A stretch of DNA of 64,000 nucleotides, from assembly GCF_042646165.1 (NCBI RefSeq), contig NZ_JBHRTC010000011.1; one strand, written 5' to 3'. Below, piece by piece: positions 34,534 to 43,095 of this stretch. The notes beneath the pieces were generated by a model, which was not told where the DNA came from, did no database searches, and saw only the letters and a list, made by a program, of their open reading frames with translations. The DNA is from Microbaculum marinum (GTDB lineage: Bacteria; Pseudomonadota; Alphaproteobacteria; Rhizobiales; Tepidamorphaceae). Every line of letters begins with the position of its first letter. Position 1 is the first letter of the stretch. A program made the position numbers and the translations under genes.

Positions 34534-35393
34534 TGGCGGCTCCAGTCGATTCTGCCGAGGCGCTCGAGGCGGAGCGCGTCGTTGCAGCCATGGTCGTCGA
34601 GGACTTCCGGCTCCTGGCGGCAGGCCCCGACACCTTTTGCCTGCAGCACCCCGGCGGCGGCGCCGGTCGTGTCTTATCCGCCGGCCTGGTCGAACTCATG
34701 CTGGCTCACGATCTGCTGAGGCATGCCGGCGGCGGTGAGATCGTCGTATCCGAGGCAGGCCTTGCGTGGCTCCGCCGCCGGCGCGCTGGCACCGACCGTT
34801 GGCGAGGGCAGCATCTCGCCCGTGTCGCCGCGGACGTCGAAACAGAAGACGGTCGAAGGGCTGCGGCGGAAATCGTCGTCAACGAAAGTCCGCTGACGTG
34901 GTTGCGGCGCAGAAAGGGGAGTGACGGAGAGCCGCTGGTGAGCGACGCGCAGTACAGGGCCGGCGAGCGGCTTCGTGCAGATTTCGAGAGGGGACGTCTC
35001 GGACCCCGTGTCACCGCGGACTGGACCCGGCCTGCGTCCGGGCGCGGCCGCCGGGCATCCGCCGGCAGTGTCGGCGAACTCCTCGACAGCACGATCTCGG
35101 CCCGCCGGCGCGTCGAGACCGCCCTTGCCGCACTCGGTCCGGAACTGGGTTCGCTGCTTCTGGATGTGTGCTGCTTCCTCACCGGACTGGAGGATGCCGA
35201 GCGGTGCCGGGGCTGGCCGCGGCGCTCGGCCAAGGTGGTGTTGCGGATCGCGCTGGACCGGCTCGCCGACCACTATGGATATTCGGACGTGGCGAAAGGC
35301 TTCGACCGGCCGCGCCGGGTATTGCACTGGGGCGCCGACGATTACCGACCCACCGCCGGCGATCTTCCAGCCGACGACGATGCCGTCAGTTGA
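34533..35393 (+). CDS. DUF6456 domain protein
   Basis: A 286-residue protein with an N-terminal part of winged-helix look (RVVAAMVVEDFRLLAAGPDT) and a C-terminal DUF6456 domain from about residue 108 (NESPLTWLRRRKGSDGEPLV through GWPRRSAKVVLRIALDRLAD). DUF6456 is found mostly in alphaproteobacteria and usually beside DnaA-domain and SufE genes, as here. DNA-linked function is likely but not proved. It starts at the ATG overlapping the preceding stop; its last 8 bp overlap the convergent sufE. Confidence 0.82.
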   Translation: MAAPVDSAEALEAERVVAAMVVEDFRLLAAGPDTFCLQHPGGGAGRVLSAGLVELMLAHDLLRHAGGGEIVVSEAGLAWLRRRRAGTDRWRGQHLARVAADVETEDGRRAAAEIVVNESPLTWLRRRKGSDGEPLVSDAQYRAGERLRADFERGRLGPRVTADWTRPASGRGRRASAGSVGELLDSTISARRRVETALAALGPELGSLLLDVCCFLTGLEDAERCRGWPRRSAKVVLRIALDRLADHYGYSDVAKGFDRPRRVLHWGADDYRPTAGDLPADDDAVS

Positions 35394-35838
35394 GGGCGGG
35401 TTGGCTTCCTTTCGCCGACGCTGCCTCCTGCCGGACCCGTTCGACCATTGCCGTGAGTCCGTTCGAACGCTGCCGGGTGAGGTGCTCGCGCAGGCCAAGC
35501 CGATCGAAGGTGTCGGCGGGATCGGTGGATACGATCTCGCTCGCCTTCCGGCCGGAATAAAGCGCCAGGAGAATGGCGATCAGCCCGCGAACGATATGGG
35601 CGTCGCTGTCGCCGCGAAAGGTCAGCACCGGATCCTCGCCGCCGGAGGAACTGGTGACGAGCCACACCTGGCTGGCACATCCCTCCACCTTGTTCGCGGG
35701 ACAGTGTTCTGCCTCGGTGAGGGGTTCGAGGGTCCGGCCGAGTTCGATCACGTAGCGGTAGCGATCTTCCCACTCGTCCAGGAAGGAGAAATCATCGACG
35801 ATCGTGTCGATCGAACTGGTCTGCGATTTATCGGTCAT
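35386..35838 (-). CDS. sufE: SufE-family Fe-S assembly sulfur acceptor
   Basis: A 150-residue protein that accepts persulfide sulfur from cysteine desulfurase SufS and passes it to the SufBCD scaffold. The conserved catalytic Cys lies in NKVEGCASQVWL near residue 54, and the following FRGDSDAHIVRGLIAILLAL block is a family hallmark. No signal peptide. The suf operon itself is not in the window; SufE is encoded separately, as is common in this order. Confidence 0.92.
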   Translation of the reverse strand: MTDKSQTSSIDTIVDDFSFLDEWEDRYRYVIELGRTLEPLTEAEHCPANKVEGCASQVWLVTSSSGGEDPVLTFRGDSDAHIVRGLIAILLALYSGRKASEIVSTDPADTFDRLGLREHLTRQRSNGLTAMVERVRQEAASAKGSQPALN

Positions 35839-35885
35839 GCCCGGGATATAGCGTTGGCGGGCCGCGCTGCCAAATCGCAGGTCGC

Positions 35886-36260
35886 CTAACCCTGCGCGTC
35901 GGGACCTTGCCAGGGGATGTCCCGGTCGGTCGTGCTCAGGGTATCGGCCCCATCGGAGCCGGCCGTCGCCGCAGTGCCCGCGCCGCTGCCGAAGTCCGTC
36001 TTCGAGAGGTAGTCGTACAGCATCTTGGCACCGGCTTGCGCCTTCTGGCCGAACGTCTTCGCGACTGCCGTGCCGGTTTCGCAGGTGGCCGGATTGCGGT
36101 CGCAGAAACCGGCCAGGTCGGAGACCGTGTGCTGTGCGGCGGACAGCGCCTCCATGGGCGACAGGTCCGTCTCGGCCGGTTCTCCGTCTTGCCCGGACTG
36201 CCCGGTAGGGATCAGCATGACGACCAGGAACAGCCAGAATGCGGTTCGAATGAGAAACAT
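35886..36260 (-). CDS. DUF5330 protein
   Basis: A 124-residue protein with one N-terminal membrane or signal segment (MFLIRTAFWLFLVVMLIPTG) and a soluble part containing two cysteines (FCDRNPATCETG) and AGAKMLYDYLSK. This matches the DUF5330 pattern of Hyphomicrobiales, of unknown function. ATG 36260 places the membrane segment first; an open frame upstream to 36320 lacks this. It diverges from the histidine kinase gene. Confidence 0.82.
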   Translation of the reverse strand: MFLIRTAFWLFLVVMLIPTGQSGQDGEPAETDLSPMEALSAAQHTVSDLAGFCDRNPATCETGTAVAKTFGQKAQAGAKMLYDYLSKTDFGSGAGTAATAGSDGADTLSTTDRDIPWQGPDAQG

Positions 36261-36597
36261 GGCTCTGCCCTCTGCCTCAAACGCTTTTCGCGTCCATTTG
36301 CGGCAAACGATACCTCGCAAGACTTGCTACCGGATTTTCCGGAAAGTGAAAATTTGATCGTTTCCGTTCACCCCGTCAGTTACCTGCCCAAGGAGTTGAG
36401 AACGGTCGCAATCTTTCAGGATTCCCGCCGGTTATGCCGCTGTTAACCCTGATCAGATCGCCGCGGTGCCGAAGCTGCCGAGGCAGGTCGATTTAGCGTT
36501 CCCTTAATGGCCGTTTGGAATGATCGCTGCCTGTTCGGTCAGGCCAGGTGATCCTACGCAATCGGGACGCTGCCCGTACCGATTGCCGGAGTGTCGT
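36261..36597. other. Divergent intergenic region
   Basis: About 340 bp between the DUF5330 gene and the histidine kinase. No further gene is supported. It is less GC-rich than its flanks and contains CTGTTAACCCTGAT at 36440-36453, a 14-bp sequence repeated exactly at 39715-39728 (see findings). Confidence 0.6.
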
Positions 36598-38412
36598 GTG
36601 CGCGTAACCAGGTATTTCCTGCCGTTTTCGAGGGTCGTCCAGGCGATGGTGCATCCGTGCGCCCGCCGCGACCCGCTTCAGGCGGCATTGCACGCGACCT
36701 TCATCGCCACGCGGCTGATCGCCGTGGCTGTCGCCGCGATATCCCTCCCAGTCTATCTGGCGGTCTGGGGTGCACCGGACGCGCTGGCGGCAATCTGCTT
36801 TGCATGGCTTGCCGCACCGATGGCGGTGGCCTTCTACCTGTCTCGCACCGGAAGGCTCTGGGTTGCGCACGTTATGTCCGCAGCCTCGATGGCGCTGCTG
36901 ATCCTGGTCCTGGCCACGTGGACGGGCGGCATGGCGTCGCCGTTCCTGCCCTGGCTGGCCGCCGTTCCTGCGGAAGCCGCCTTGTCCGGGTCCGGCATGA
37001 TCGTCCTCCTGTCCATCGCAGTCTCGGGAGGTGCGCTGATTGGCATGACGGCCGCCGAAGCTGTGGGGGCGATCCCGGCGGCGACGGCGGATCCCGGCGC
37101 GACCTCGGCCCTGGGATTGATCGGCGTCCTGCCGATACTGGCCTTCGTCGGTCTGATGACCGGTCGCGCGTGGTCCCTGGCGCGCAGAGCCGCGGCCGTC
37201 GAGCGTGCCGGCCACGACCGGCTGCGTCGGATAGCCAATGCCGCAAGCGACGCGATCCTCACGTTGCGTCGCAACGGCAATGTGACCTTCGCCACCGATG
37301 CCGCGGAGGCCATCTTCTCCGTCCCCGGGGCTGCACTGTGCGGTGACGGGCTGTTCGCACGCGTCCATGTCGCGGATCGGCCCGGCTATCTGACGACGTT
37401 GGACGTCGCCGCAGCGGGAGGTGCTGCATCGACCGAGTTGCGGATAGACGCGGCACCGTCCGGTGTCGCCGCCGACTACGTGTGGGTCGAAATGCGATGC
37501 CGGCCATTGGTGGTCGGGGAGGGCGGCTCCCCGGACATCGTTGCGGTGATCAGCAGGATCGGGAGCCGCAAGCAGGCTGAAGGCGAACTGAGGCTGGCCC
37601 AGGAGGAGGCCGAGCGTGCGAATCTGGCGAAGGGGCGGTTCCTTGCCAGCATGAGCCATGAACTGCGGACGCCGCTGAACGCGATTCTCGGGTTCTCCGA
37701 TATCCTGCGCACCGGTGCGGACGAGGGGCGGGGCACCGATGGAGTGTCTGGGCCGGCCATTCCCGTGCTCGACGACGAAAAGCGTCGGGAGTATGCAAGC
37801 CTGATCCACGAAAGCGGAGTTCATCTGCTCGAGGTCGTCAACGACATCCTCGACATGTCGAAGATCGACAGCGGCCACTTCGAGATTTTTCCGGAGTCGC
37901 TCGACGTCGTCGAACTGGTCGAGACCTGCCGCCGCATGGTCGCCGATCAGGTCGCGCAGGCGGGGCTACGGATCGAGACCGACCTGCCGCACTCGGTTTC
38001 GAAGATCAGCGCGGATCCGCGAGCAAGCAAGCAGATCGTGCTCAACCTGCTCACCAATGCGGTGAAGTTCTCCAGGCGCGGCGGGCGAATCGTGGTCGGC
38101 GCCTACCGGGAAGACCGGTCTGTCGTCCTGTATGTGGCGGACGAGGGGGTCGGTATTGCACGCTGCGATGTCCCGCGGCTCGGAGAACCCTTCTGCCAGC
38201 TCGATAGCGGCTACGAGCGGCGCCACCAGGGCACCGGACTGGGCCTTTCCGTCGTGAAGGGGCTGGTTGCGCTGCATGGCGGAACGATGGAGATAGACAG
38301 CGAACTCGGCGTGGGCACGCGCATATTGATCCGGCTGCCGGAAATCGCGGCCACCGCAACGGTGGCGGACCGGCCGGGCGTGACCGAGATGCCCTACAAG
38401 CTGATCGCGTGA
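36598..38412 (+). CDS. Membrane PAS sensor histidine kinase (DivJ/PleC-like)
   Basis: A sensor kinase of about 604 residues. About six hydrophobic segments fill residues 30-190, a PAS domain follows (LRRIANAASDAILTLRRNGN onward), then the HisKA domain with phospho-acceptor His354 in FLASMSHELRTPLNAILGF, and the HATPase domain with NLLTNAVKFSRRGGRIV and DEGVGIA plus GTGLGLSVVKGLVALHGG. Layout resembles the cell-cycle kinases DivJ and PleC of alphaproteobacteria. No response regulator is adjacent. Start is taken as GTG 36598; ATG 36646 is an alternative. The downstream gene encodes a peptidoglycan-binding protein 20 bp away. Confidence 0.88.
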   Translation: MRVTRYFLPFSRVVQAMVHPCARRDPLQAALHATFIATRLIAVAVAAISLPVYLAVWGAPDALAAICFAWLAAPMAVAFYLSRTGRLWVAHVMSAASMALLILVLATWTGGMASPFLPWLAAVPAEAALSGSGMIVLLSIAVSGGALIGMTAAEAVGAIPAATADPGATSALGLIGVLPILAFVGLMTGRAWSLARRAAAVERAGHDRLRRIANAASDAILTLRRNGNVTFATDAAEAIFSVPGAALCGDGLFARVHVADRPGYLTTLDVAAAGGAASTELRIDAAPSGVAADYVWVEMRCRPLVVGEGGSPDIVAVISRIGSRKQAEGELRLAQEEAERANLAKGRFLASMSHELRTPLNAILGFSDILRTGADEGRGTDGVSGPAIPVLDDEKRREYASLIHESGVHLLEVVNDILDMSKIDSGHFEIFPESLDVVELVETCRRMVADQVAQAGLRIETDLPHSVSKISADPRASKQIVLNLLTNAVKFSRRGGRIVVGAYREDRSVVLYVADEGVGIARCDVPRLGEPFCQLDSGYERRHQGTGLGLSVVKGLVALHGGTMEIDSELGVGTRILIRLPEIAATATVADRPGVTEMPYKLIA

Positions 38413-38431
38413 CCGTACGGGCGACGAGACA

Positions 38432-39244
38432 ATGATAGGCAGACTGCTCGGTATCGTCGTTCGAAACCCGCTCGGCGTGCTCGCCGCCGGCGTGGTATTC
38501 TCCGCCTGGGGGGCGATCTCGGTGAACGCGCTGTGGATGCAGGACGGCCCCCATCCCGCGCCGTTTCTCGGCCGGGACGGACTTTCCGGAATTCCATCCG
38601 TCCAGCCCCAGCCGAAACCCGGGCGCCGCGTCGAGATCGCGCCCACCCAAGCGCTGGATGCCGACCAGCAACGCGCCGCAGAGCGTCAGGAGGCACTGAC
38701 CCGCGATCTGCAGTCGGAACTCGGCCGCCGCAACTTCTACAATGGACCGCTGGATGGCCAGTTCGGACCGCAGACCGAGTCGGCCATATTGTCCTACGAA
38801 GCCGCCGCCGGCCTTGCCCAGACCGGTCGGCCGACCGAGGCACTGCTTGCCCATGTCAGGCTGTCGACACTGAATGCGCCACCAGTGCCGTCGCCCAGTC
38901 CGCAGCGGAGCGACAACGACGATCCGGTGGCCGCCCTGCTCGCCGGCGAAGATCCCGCTGCAATCGTGCCGCTTCCGCCGGTTCAGCCGTCGGCCACCGC
39001 GCCGGAGCCCTCGACGAGCGTTCCGGTCACCGCGGCCGACGCACCCGATCCCACGATAGAAGCGGTCCAGACCATCCTGGCGGACCTCGGTTATGCTCCG
39101 GGCTCCATCGACGGCCAGATCGGGCCCTCCACCAAGCGCGCAATCGAGGATTTCGAGGTCGATCGCGGCCTGCCCATGACTGGCAGGATCTCTAAGCGAC
39201 TGCTCGAAGAACTCTCCGCCGTCAGCGGCGTGCCGCTCGGCTGA
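38432..39244 (+). CDS. Peptidoglycan-binding protein with two PGBD domains
   Basis: A 270-residue protein with an N-terminal membrane helix (residues 10-32), then a first peptidoglycan-binding module (about 85-135: LQSELGRRNFYNGPLDGQFG) and a second at the C terminus (about 205-262: VQTILADLGYAPGSIDGQIG). A proline-rich linker joins them. It should be anchored in the inner membrane and bind cell wall. It is 20 bp after the kinase gene and likely co-transcribed. Confidence 0.9.
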   Translation: MIGRLLGIVVRNPLGVLAAGVVFSAWGAISVNALWMQDGPHPAPFLGRDGLSGIPSVQPQPKPGRRVEIAPTQALDADQQRAAERQEALTRDLQSELGRRNFYNGPLDGQFGPQTESAILSYEAAAGLAQTGRPTEALLAHVRLSTLNAPPVPSPSPQRSDNDDPVAALLAGEDPAAIVPLPPVQPSATAPEPSTSVPVTAADAPDPTIEAVQTILADLGYAPGSIDGQIGPSTKRAIEDFEVDRGLPMTGRISKRLLEELSAVSGVPLG

Positions 39245-39281
39245 CAAGTTATCTGTTATACCGGCAGGAGGAGTGCGCAGA

Positions 39282-39629
39282 TTGCGCCTGAAGTCCGCGA
39301 TCTGGATATCGGCCTATCTTCGGCGTCTGTCGATGGAGGGCATTCCCGTGGCGATCGTGCGCCGCGGGGCCGAGGAGGCGGGCGCAATCTTCATCCGCAT
39401 CAACCGGCTGGACGGCACGTCCGACGTATACGGGCCCGCCCCCCAGACGTCTTTCGACGACGAGCGTCCGGTAGAACGGCAGTGGATAAGGGCAACGGGG
39501 ACCGGACCCGTCACGGACGAAAAGGCCGAAGAATTTCTCTCGCGCCAGTTCGGATTCGATCCCGATCTGTGGGTCGTGGAAGTCGAGGAGCGGCACGGCC
39601 GCCATCTGCTTGAGCAGGTGGTCGAGTAG
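39282..39629 (+). CDS. DUF1491 family protein
   Basis: A 115-residue soluble protein of the DUF1491 family, present in most Hyphomicrobiales and of unknown function. The pattern RLKSAIWISAYLRRLSMEGI then VARRGAEEAGAIFIRINRL-like residues and QFGFDPDLWVVEVEER are typical. The start is taken as TTG 39282, so that the protein begins like its relatives (MRLKS), with AGGAGGAG eight bases upstream; GTG 39273 is an alternative. Confidence 0.88.
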   Translation: MRLKSAIWISAYLRRLSMEGIPVAIVRRGAEEAGAIFIRINRLDGTSDVYGPAPQTSFDDERPVERQWIRATGTGPVTDEKAEEFLSRQFGFDPDLWVVEVEERHGRHLLEQVVE

Positions 39630-39714
39630 CCTGGAAAATCCGCCGTGGATTGGCCGGCGAGGCGACTTGCGAAGCGGAAATCACAGGCTCGTTATCGGAT
39701 CGAGCGTTAGCGGA

Positions 39715-39738
39715 CTGTTAACCCTGATGAATGGTTAA
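39715..39738. promoter_or_regulatory. TTAACC inverted-repeat site upstream of a small gene
   Basis: CTGTTAACCCTGAT (39715-39728) followed by GGTTAA (39733-39738) gives TTAACC and GGTTAA in inverted orientation, separated by 9 bases. The first 14 bases recur exactly at 36440-36453 in front of the kinase gene. TTAACC resembles the half-site bound by CtrA in alphaproteobacteria, but the spacing does not match the canonical TTAA-N7-TTAA box, so this is a tentative call. Confidence 0.35.
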
Positions 39739-39808
39739 TGCTGGTGTTCGGCCGAACGGTGCCGCAAGGGCTGGTGCCGTGCCGCATCTCCGATCGAGGA
39801 GACGACCA

Positions 39809-40012
39809 ATGGCAGCTGTGCTGCAATTCCAGAGCGACGTGCGTCGGACCGTCAGGAAGTCCGGCGTCGACGGATCGTCCGGCGATGGCGAACCGATGGG
39901 CCAGGTGATCATTTTTCCCGGAGTGCGCCGGGAGCGGAAGGATCCGGACCCTTCGCACCGGCTCATGCGCTACGCCAGCGAAGGCGGGCCTGTCCGACCT
40001 GTCGAAAACTGA
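39809..40012 (+). CDS. Small conserved hypothetical protein
   Basis: A 67-residue soluble protein. Its end VIIFPGVRRERKDPDPSHRL is distinctive. ATG 39809 is preferred, with GAGGAGA seven bases upstream; the frame is open further up. Function unknown. It follows a possible TTAACC regulatory site and precedes the convergent YcgN-like gene. Confidence 0.65.
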   Translation: MAAVLQFQSDVRRTVRKSGVDGSSGDGEPMGQVIIFPGVRRERKDPDPSHRLMRYASEGGPVRPVEN

Positions 40013-40061
40013 GCCGTTATCGGCTGGAGACCTGAGCCGTGCGCTGCGGCGCCGGACGAAG

Positions 40062-40535
40062 CTAGGGCGTCTCCATCGGCCAGTCGATGATCCGGTCTTC
40101 CAGTTCGTCTTGCGGCACGTCGCTTTCGGCGACGGTGCGTCCGCGCACGGATATTCCAGCGCTGTGCACCGTATCCTCATCCCCTGATACCAGTGGATGC
40201 CACCAGTAGAGGTCCGCACCTTCGTCGATGAGCCGGTAGGCGCATGTCGGCGGCAGCCATGCGAGTTCGCCGATCCGCTCCGGCGTCAACGCCACGCAGT
40301 CGGGAATCCGTTGGCCCCTGTTCCGATAGTCCGAGCAGCGGCAGGCGTCACGGTCGAGCAATGTGCAGGCGACGTCTGTGAACCAGATTTCGCCGGTGTC
40401 TTCGTCTTCCAGCTTGATCAGGCAGCATCGGCCGCATCCGTCGCACAGCGATTCCCATTCGGCCGGCGTCATCTCGCCGAGCGACTTGGTCCTCCAGAAG
40501 GGCCTGTCCGGCGCGCCGCCGGAAGTTTCGGTCAT
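40062..40535 (-). CDS. YcgN family cysteine-cluster protein
   Basis: A 157-residue protein of the YcgN/UPF0260 family. It has the metal-cluster pattern CDGCGRCC near residues 28-35, then CTLLDRDACRCSDY and VALTPE with PPTCAYRL. The cysteines probably coordinate iron or zinc. Function is not established. It lies convergent to the small gene at 39809, and divergent from the PBP gene. Confidence 0.9.
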   Translation of the reverse strand: MTETSGGAPDRPFWRTKSLGEMTPAEWESLCDGCGRCCLIKLEDEDTGEIWFTDVACTLLDRDACRCSDYRNRGQRIPDCVALTPERIGELAWLPPTCAYRLIDEGADLYWWHPLVSGDEDTVHSAGISVRGRTVAESDVPQDELEDRIIDWPMETP

Positions 40536-40749
40536 GATGCGATCCTGACGTCCGTTCGCCGCCCTGTCCCCGATGCCCGGTCGCGCGCGTGCGTTTCCTC
40601 CGGGCCTGTGCGGCTGCCCGGCCGCCCGGCAATTTCACGCTCGCGTGAGCAGCGGCGAACCACTTGCATTTTCCTGTCAGACTTGGTCATTACAAAAGCG
40701 GGGCGCGAGCGCATCGGTGGTAGTTGAGTTCGCACGGAGTTGAGGTCAA

Positions 40750-43047
40750 GTGAGCGACCCGTTTGCCAGTGGTCCGAGGACCGGGATCTGGACGCGCATC
40801 CGCCGCCGGATGCTGGAAGCCGACTCCTTCATCGACGCCTTCTTCTATTCGCTTCTCGACGGGGTCAAGAGGGGACTGGAAGGCTATTCCGCCCGGCTTG
40901 AACGGTTCAACGTCAAGGGCTGGCGCCGGGTACTGGTGGAGCTCTTCTCCGACGGCCTGACCATGGGTGCCGGTGGCGCCGTGCTGATGCTGGCCCTGGC
41001 GATCCCCGCTTTCGACGAGACCCACGACGACTGGAGGGGCCAGGCGCAGTATTCGGTCGTGTTCCTCGACCGCTACGGCAACGAGATCGGCAAGCGCGGC
41101 ATCCTGCACAACGACTCGGTGCCGCTCGACGAGATCCCCGACCACATGATCAAGGCGACGCTGGCCACCGAGGACCGGCGTTTCTACGAGCACTTCGGCA
41201 TCGACGTGATGGGCACGTTCCGGGCGCTGATCGAGAACATGCGCCACAAGACGGTGGTGCAGGGCGGCTCGTCGCTCACCCAGCAGCTCGCAAAGAACCT
41301 GTTTCTAACCAACGAGCGCACGATCGAGCGAAAGATCAAGGAAGCCTTCCTGGCGCTTTGGCTCGAGACGCATCTGACCAAGAACGAAATCCTCAAGCTC
41401 TATCTCGACCGCGCCTATCTCGGCGGCGGCACCTTCGGCGTCGATGCGGCGGCGGAGTTCTACTTCGGCAAGTCCGTTAGGGACATCAACCTTGCGGAAG
41501 CGGCGATGATCGCCGGCCTGTTCAAGGCGCCGGGCCGCTATGCGCCGCATATCGACCTTCCGGCGGCCCGCGGCCGGGCCAACACGGTGTTGCAGAACAT
41601 GGTCGAGGCCGGCTTCATGACTGAAGGTCAGGTCTTCGCCGCCCGCCGCAGCCCTGCCACGCCGGTCGACCGCTCCGGCCACACCGCACCCGACTACTTC
41701 CTCGACTGGGCCTTTGAGGAGGTGCGGCGGATCACCGGCGGCAAAGCCTTCGTGCTGACCGCGAAGACGACGGTCGACATGACGCTGCAGCAGGTCGCCG
41801 AAGAGGCGGTGGAATCCAACCTGCGCCAGTATGGCAAGCAGTACGGCGCCAGCCAGGCGGCAATGGCGATGGCGGATCTCGACGGCGCGGTGCGCGCGAT
41901 GGTCGGAGGGCGCGACTACGGCGAAAGCCAGTTCAACCGCGCGACCTCGGCACTCCGGCAGCCCGGCTCGTCCTTCAAGCCCTACGTCTACATGACGGCG
42001 CTGGCCAACGGCTATTCGCCCCAGTCGATCGTCGCCGACGCCCCGATCACCATAGGCGGATGGTCGCCGCAGAATTACGGCCGCCGCTTCCGCGGCAACA
42101 TCACCCTGACGACGGCGCTGCAGTATTCCGTCAACACCGTCGCCGTCCGGCTCGCGCAGGCGGTCGGACGGGACAAGATCGTCGAGACCGCGAAGAACAT
42201 GGGTGTCAACACACCGCTCGTGATCTCCAAGTCGCTGCCGCTGGGCGCCTCCGAAGTCACCGTCATGGACCAGCTTGCCGGATTCGGGACCCTGGCCTCC
42301 GGCGGACTCAAGATGACACCTTACGGGATCGTCGACATTCGCGACGGCGAAGGCAATGTGATCTACCGCCATTCGACCGACGAGCCGCCGCGCCCGATGG
42401 CCGTGCCGCCGGAAAAGGTCGCAGAACTCAATGCGATGCTCTACCAGGCCGCGAACAATGGAACCGGTCGCCGCGCCCTGTTCCCGACCGCGCCGATCGC
42501 CGGCAAGACAGGGACCACGAACGCATATCGCGACGGCTGGTTCTGCGGTTTTACCGGGAACTACGTCGCCGCGATCTGGGTGGGGAATGACGACTTTACG
42601 TCGACCCGGCGGATGACGGGCGGCAGCCTGCCGGCGATGACCTGGAACAAGCTGATGAGCTACGCTCACAATGGAATCGAGATCAAGCCGATCCCGGGCG
42701 TGGGCGGCGTTCCCGACGAGCCCGTCCTGGTGGCGGATGCGGAGGCAGCCGCCAGGGCCGCCGGTGAGGGCGCGACGGTGCCTGCAGAATCGCTGATCCT
42801 GTCCAAACAGTCCGAGAACCTGCTCTACGAGATCGAACGCCTGATGCGTCAGGCCCCGGCGCTGCAGCCGGCAGTATCGCAGGGGCCCTCGGCCATGTTG
42901 CGGGCCCGGGAAAGCGGCATGGACGCGTGGCAGAGCGTTCCGGCACCTGCCTCGGAAATGCCTGCACCCGCCGACGTATCGGCTGCCGTGCAGGAGCCCG
43001 AGCCCGAGGAGGTAATCGAGATCACCATTCGCGGCAACAAGAGTTAG
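40750..43047 (+). CDS. Penicillin-binding protein 1A-type (bifunctional)
   Basis: A 765-residue class A PBP. After a membrane anchor (about residues 70-90) comes the glycosyltransferase 51 domain with EDRRFYEHFGIDV and QGGSSLTQQLAKNLFL, then the transpeptidase domain with SxxK (PGSSFKPYVYMTAL), SVN (SVNTVAV) and KTG (KTGTTNAYRDGWF). It polymerises and cross-links peptidoglycan in the periplasm. The start is GTG 40750, with a purine run upstream. The C-terminal 120 residues (from about 650) are a proline/alanine/glutamate-rich tail. Confidence 0.95.
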   Translation: MSDPFASGPRTGIWTRIRRRMLEADSFIDAFFYSLLDGVKRGLEGYSARLERFNVKGWRRVLVELFSDGLTMGAGGAVLMLALAIPAFDETHDDWRGQAQYSVVFLDRYGNEIGKRGILHNDSVPLDEIPDHMIKATLATEDRRFYEHFGIDVMGTFRALIENMRHKTVVQGGSSLTQQLAKNLFLTNERTIERKIKEAFLALWLETHLTKNEILKLYLDRAYLGGGTFGVDAAAEFYFGKSVRDINLAEAAMIAGLFKAPGRYAPHIDLPAARGRANTVLQNMVEAGFMTEGQVFAARRSPATPVDRSGHTAPDYFLDWAFEEVRRITGGKAFVLTAKTTVDMTLQQVAEEAVESNLRQYGKQYGASQAAMAMADLDGAVRAMVGGRDYGESQFNRATSALRQPGSSFKPYVYMTALANGYSPQSIVADAPITIGGWSPQNYGRRFRGNITLTTALQYSVNTVAVRLAQAVGRDKIVETAKNMGVNTPLVISKSLPLGASEVTVMDQLAGFGTLASGGLKMTPYGIVDIRDGEGNVIYRHSTDEPPRPMAVPPEKVAELNAMLYQAANNGTGRRALFPTAPIAGKTGTTNAYRDGWFCGFTGNYVAAIWVGNDDFTSTRRMTGGSLPAMTWNKLMSYAHNGIEIKPIPGVGGVPDEPVLVADAEAAARAAGEGATVPAESLILSKQSENLLYEIERLMRQAPALQPAVSQGPSAMLRARESGMDAWQSVPAPASEMPAPADVSAAVQEPEPEEVIEITIRGNKS

Positions 43048-43095
43048 GTCGAGGTTCTCCTCCCGGAACGGGACGCCGCGAAGGCGCCGGCAGCC

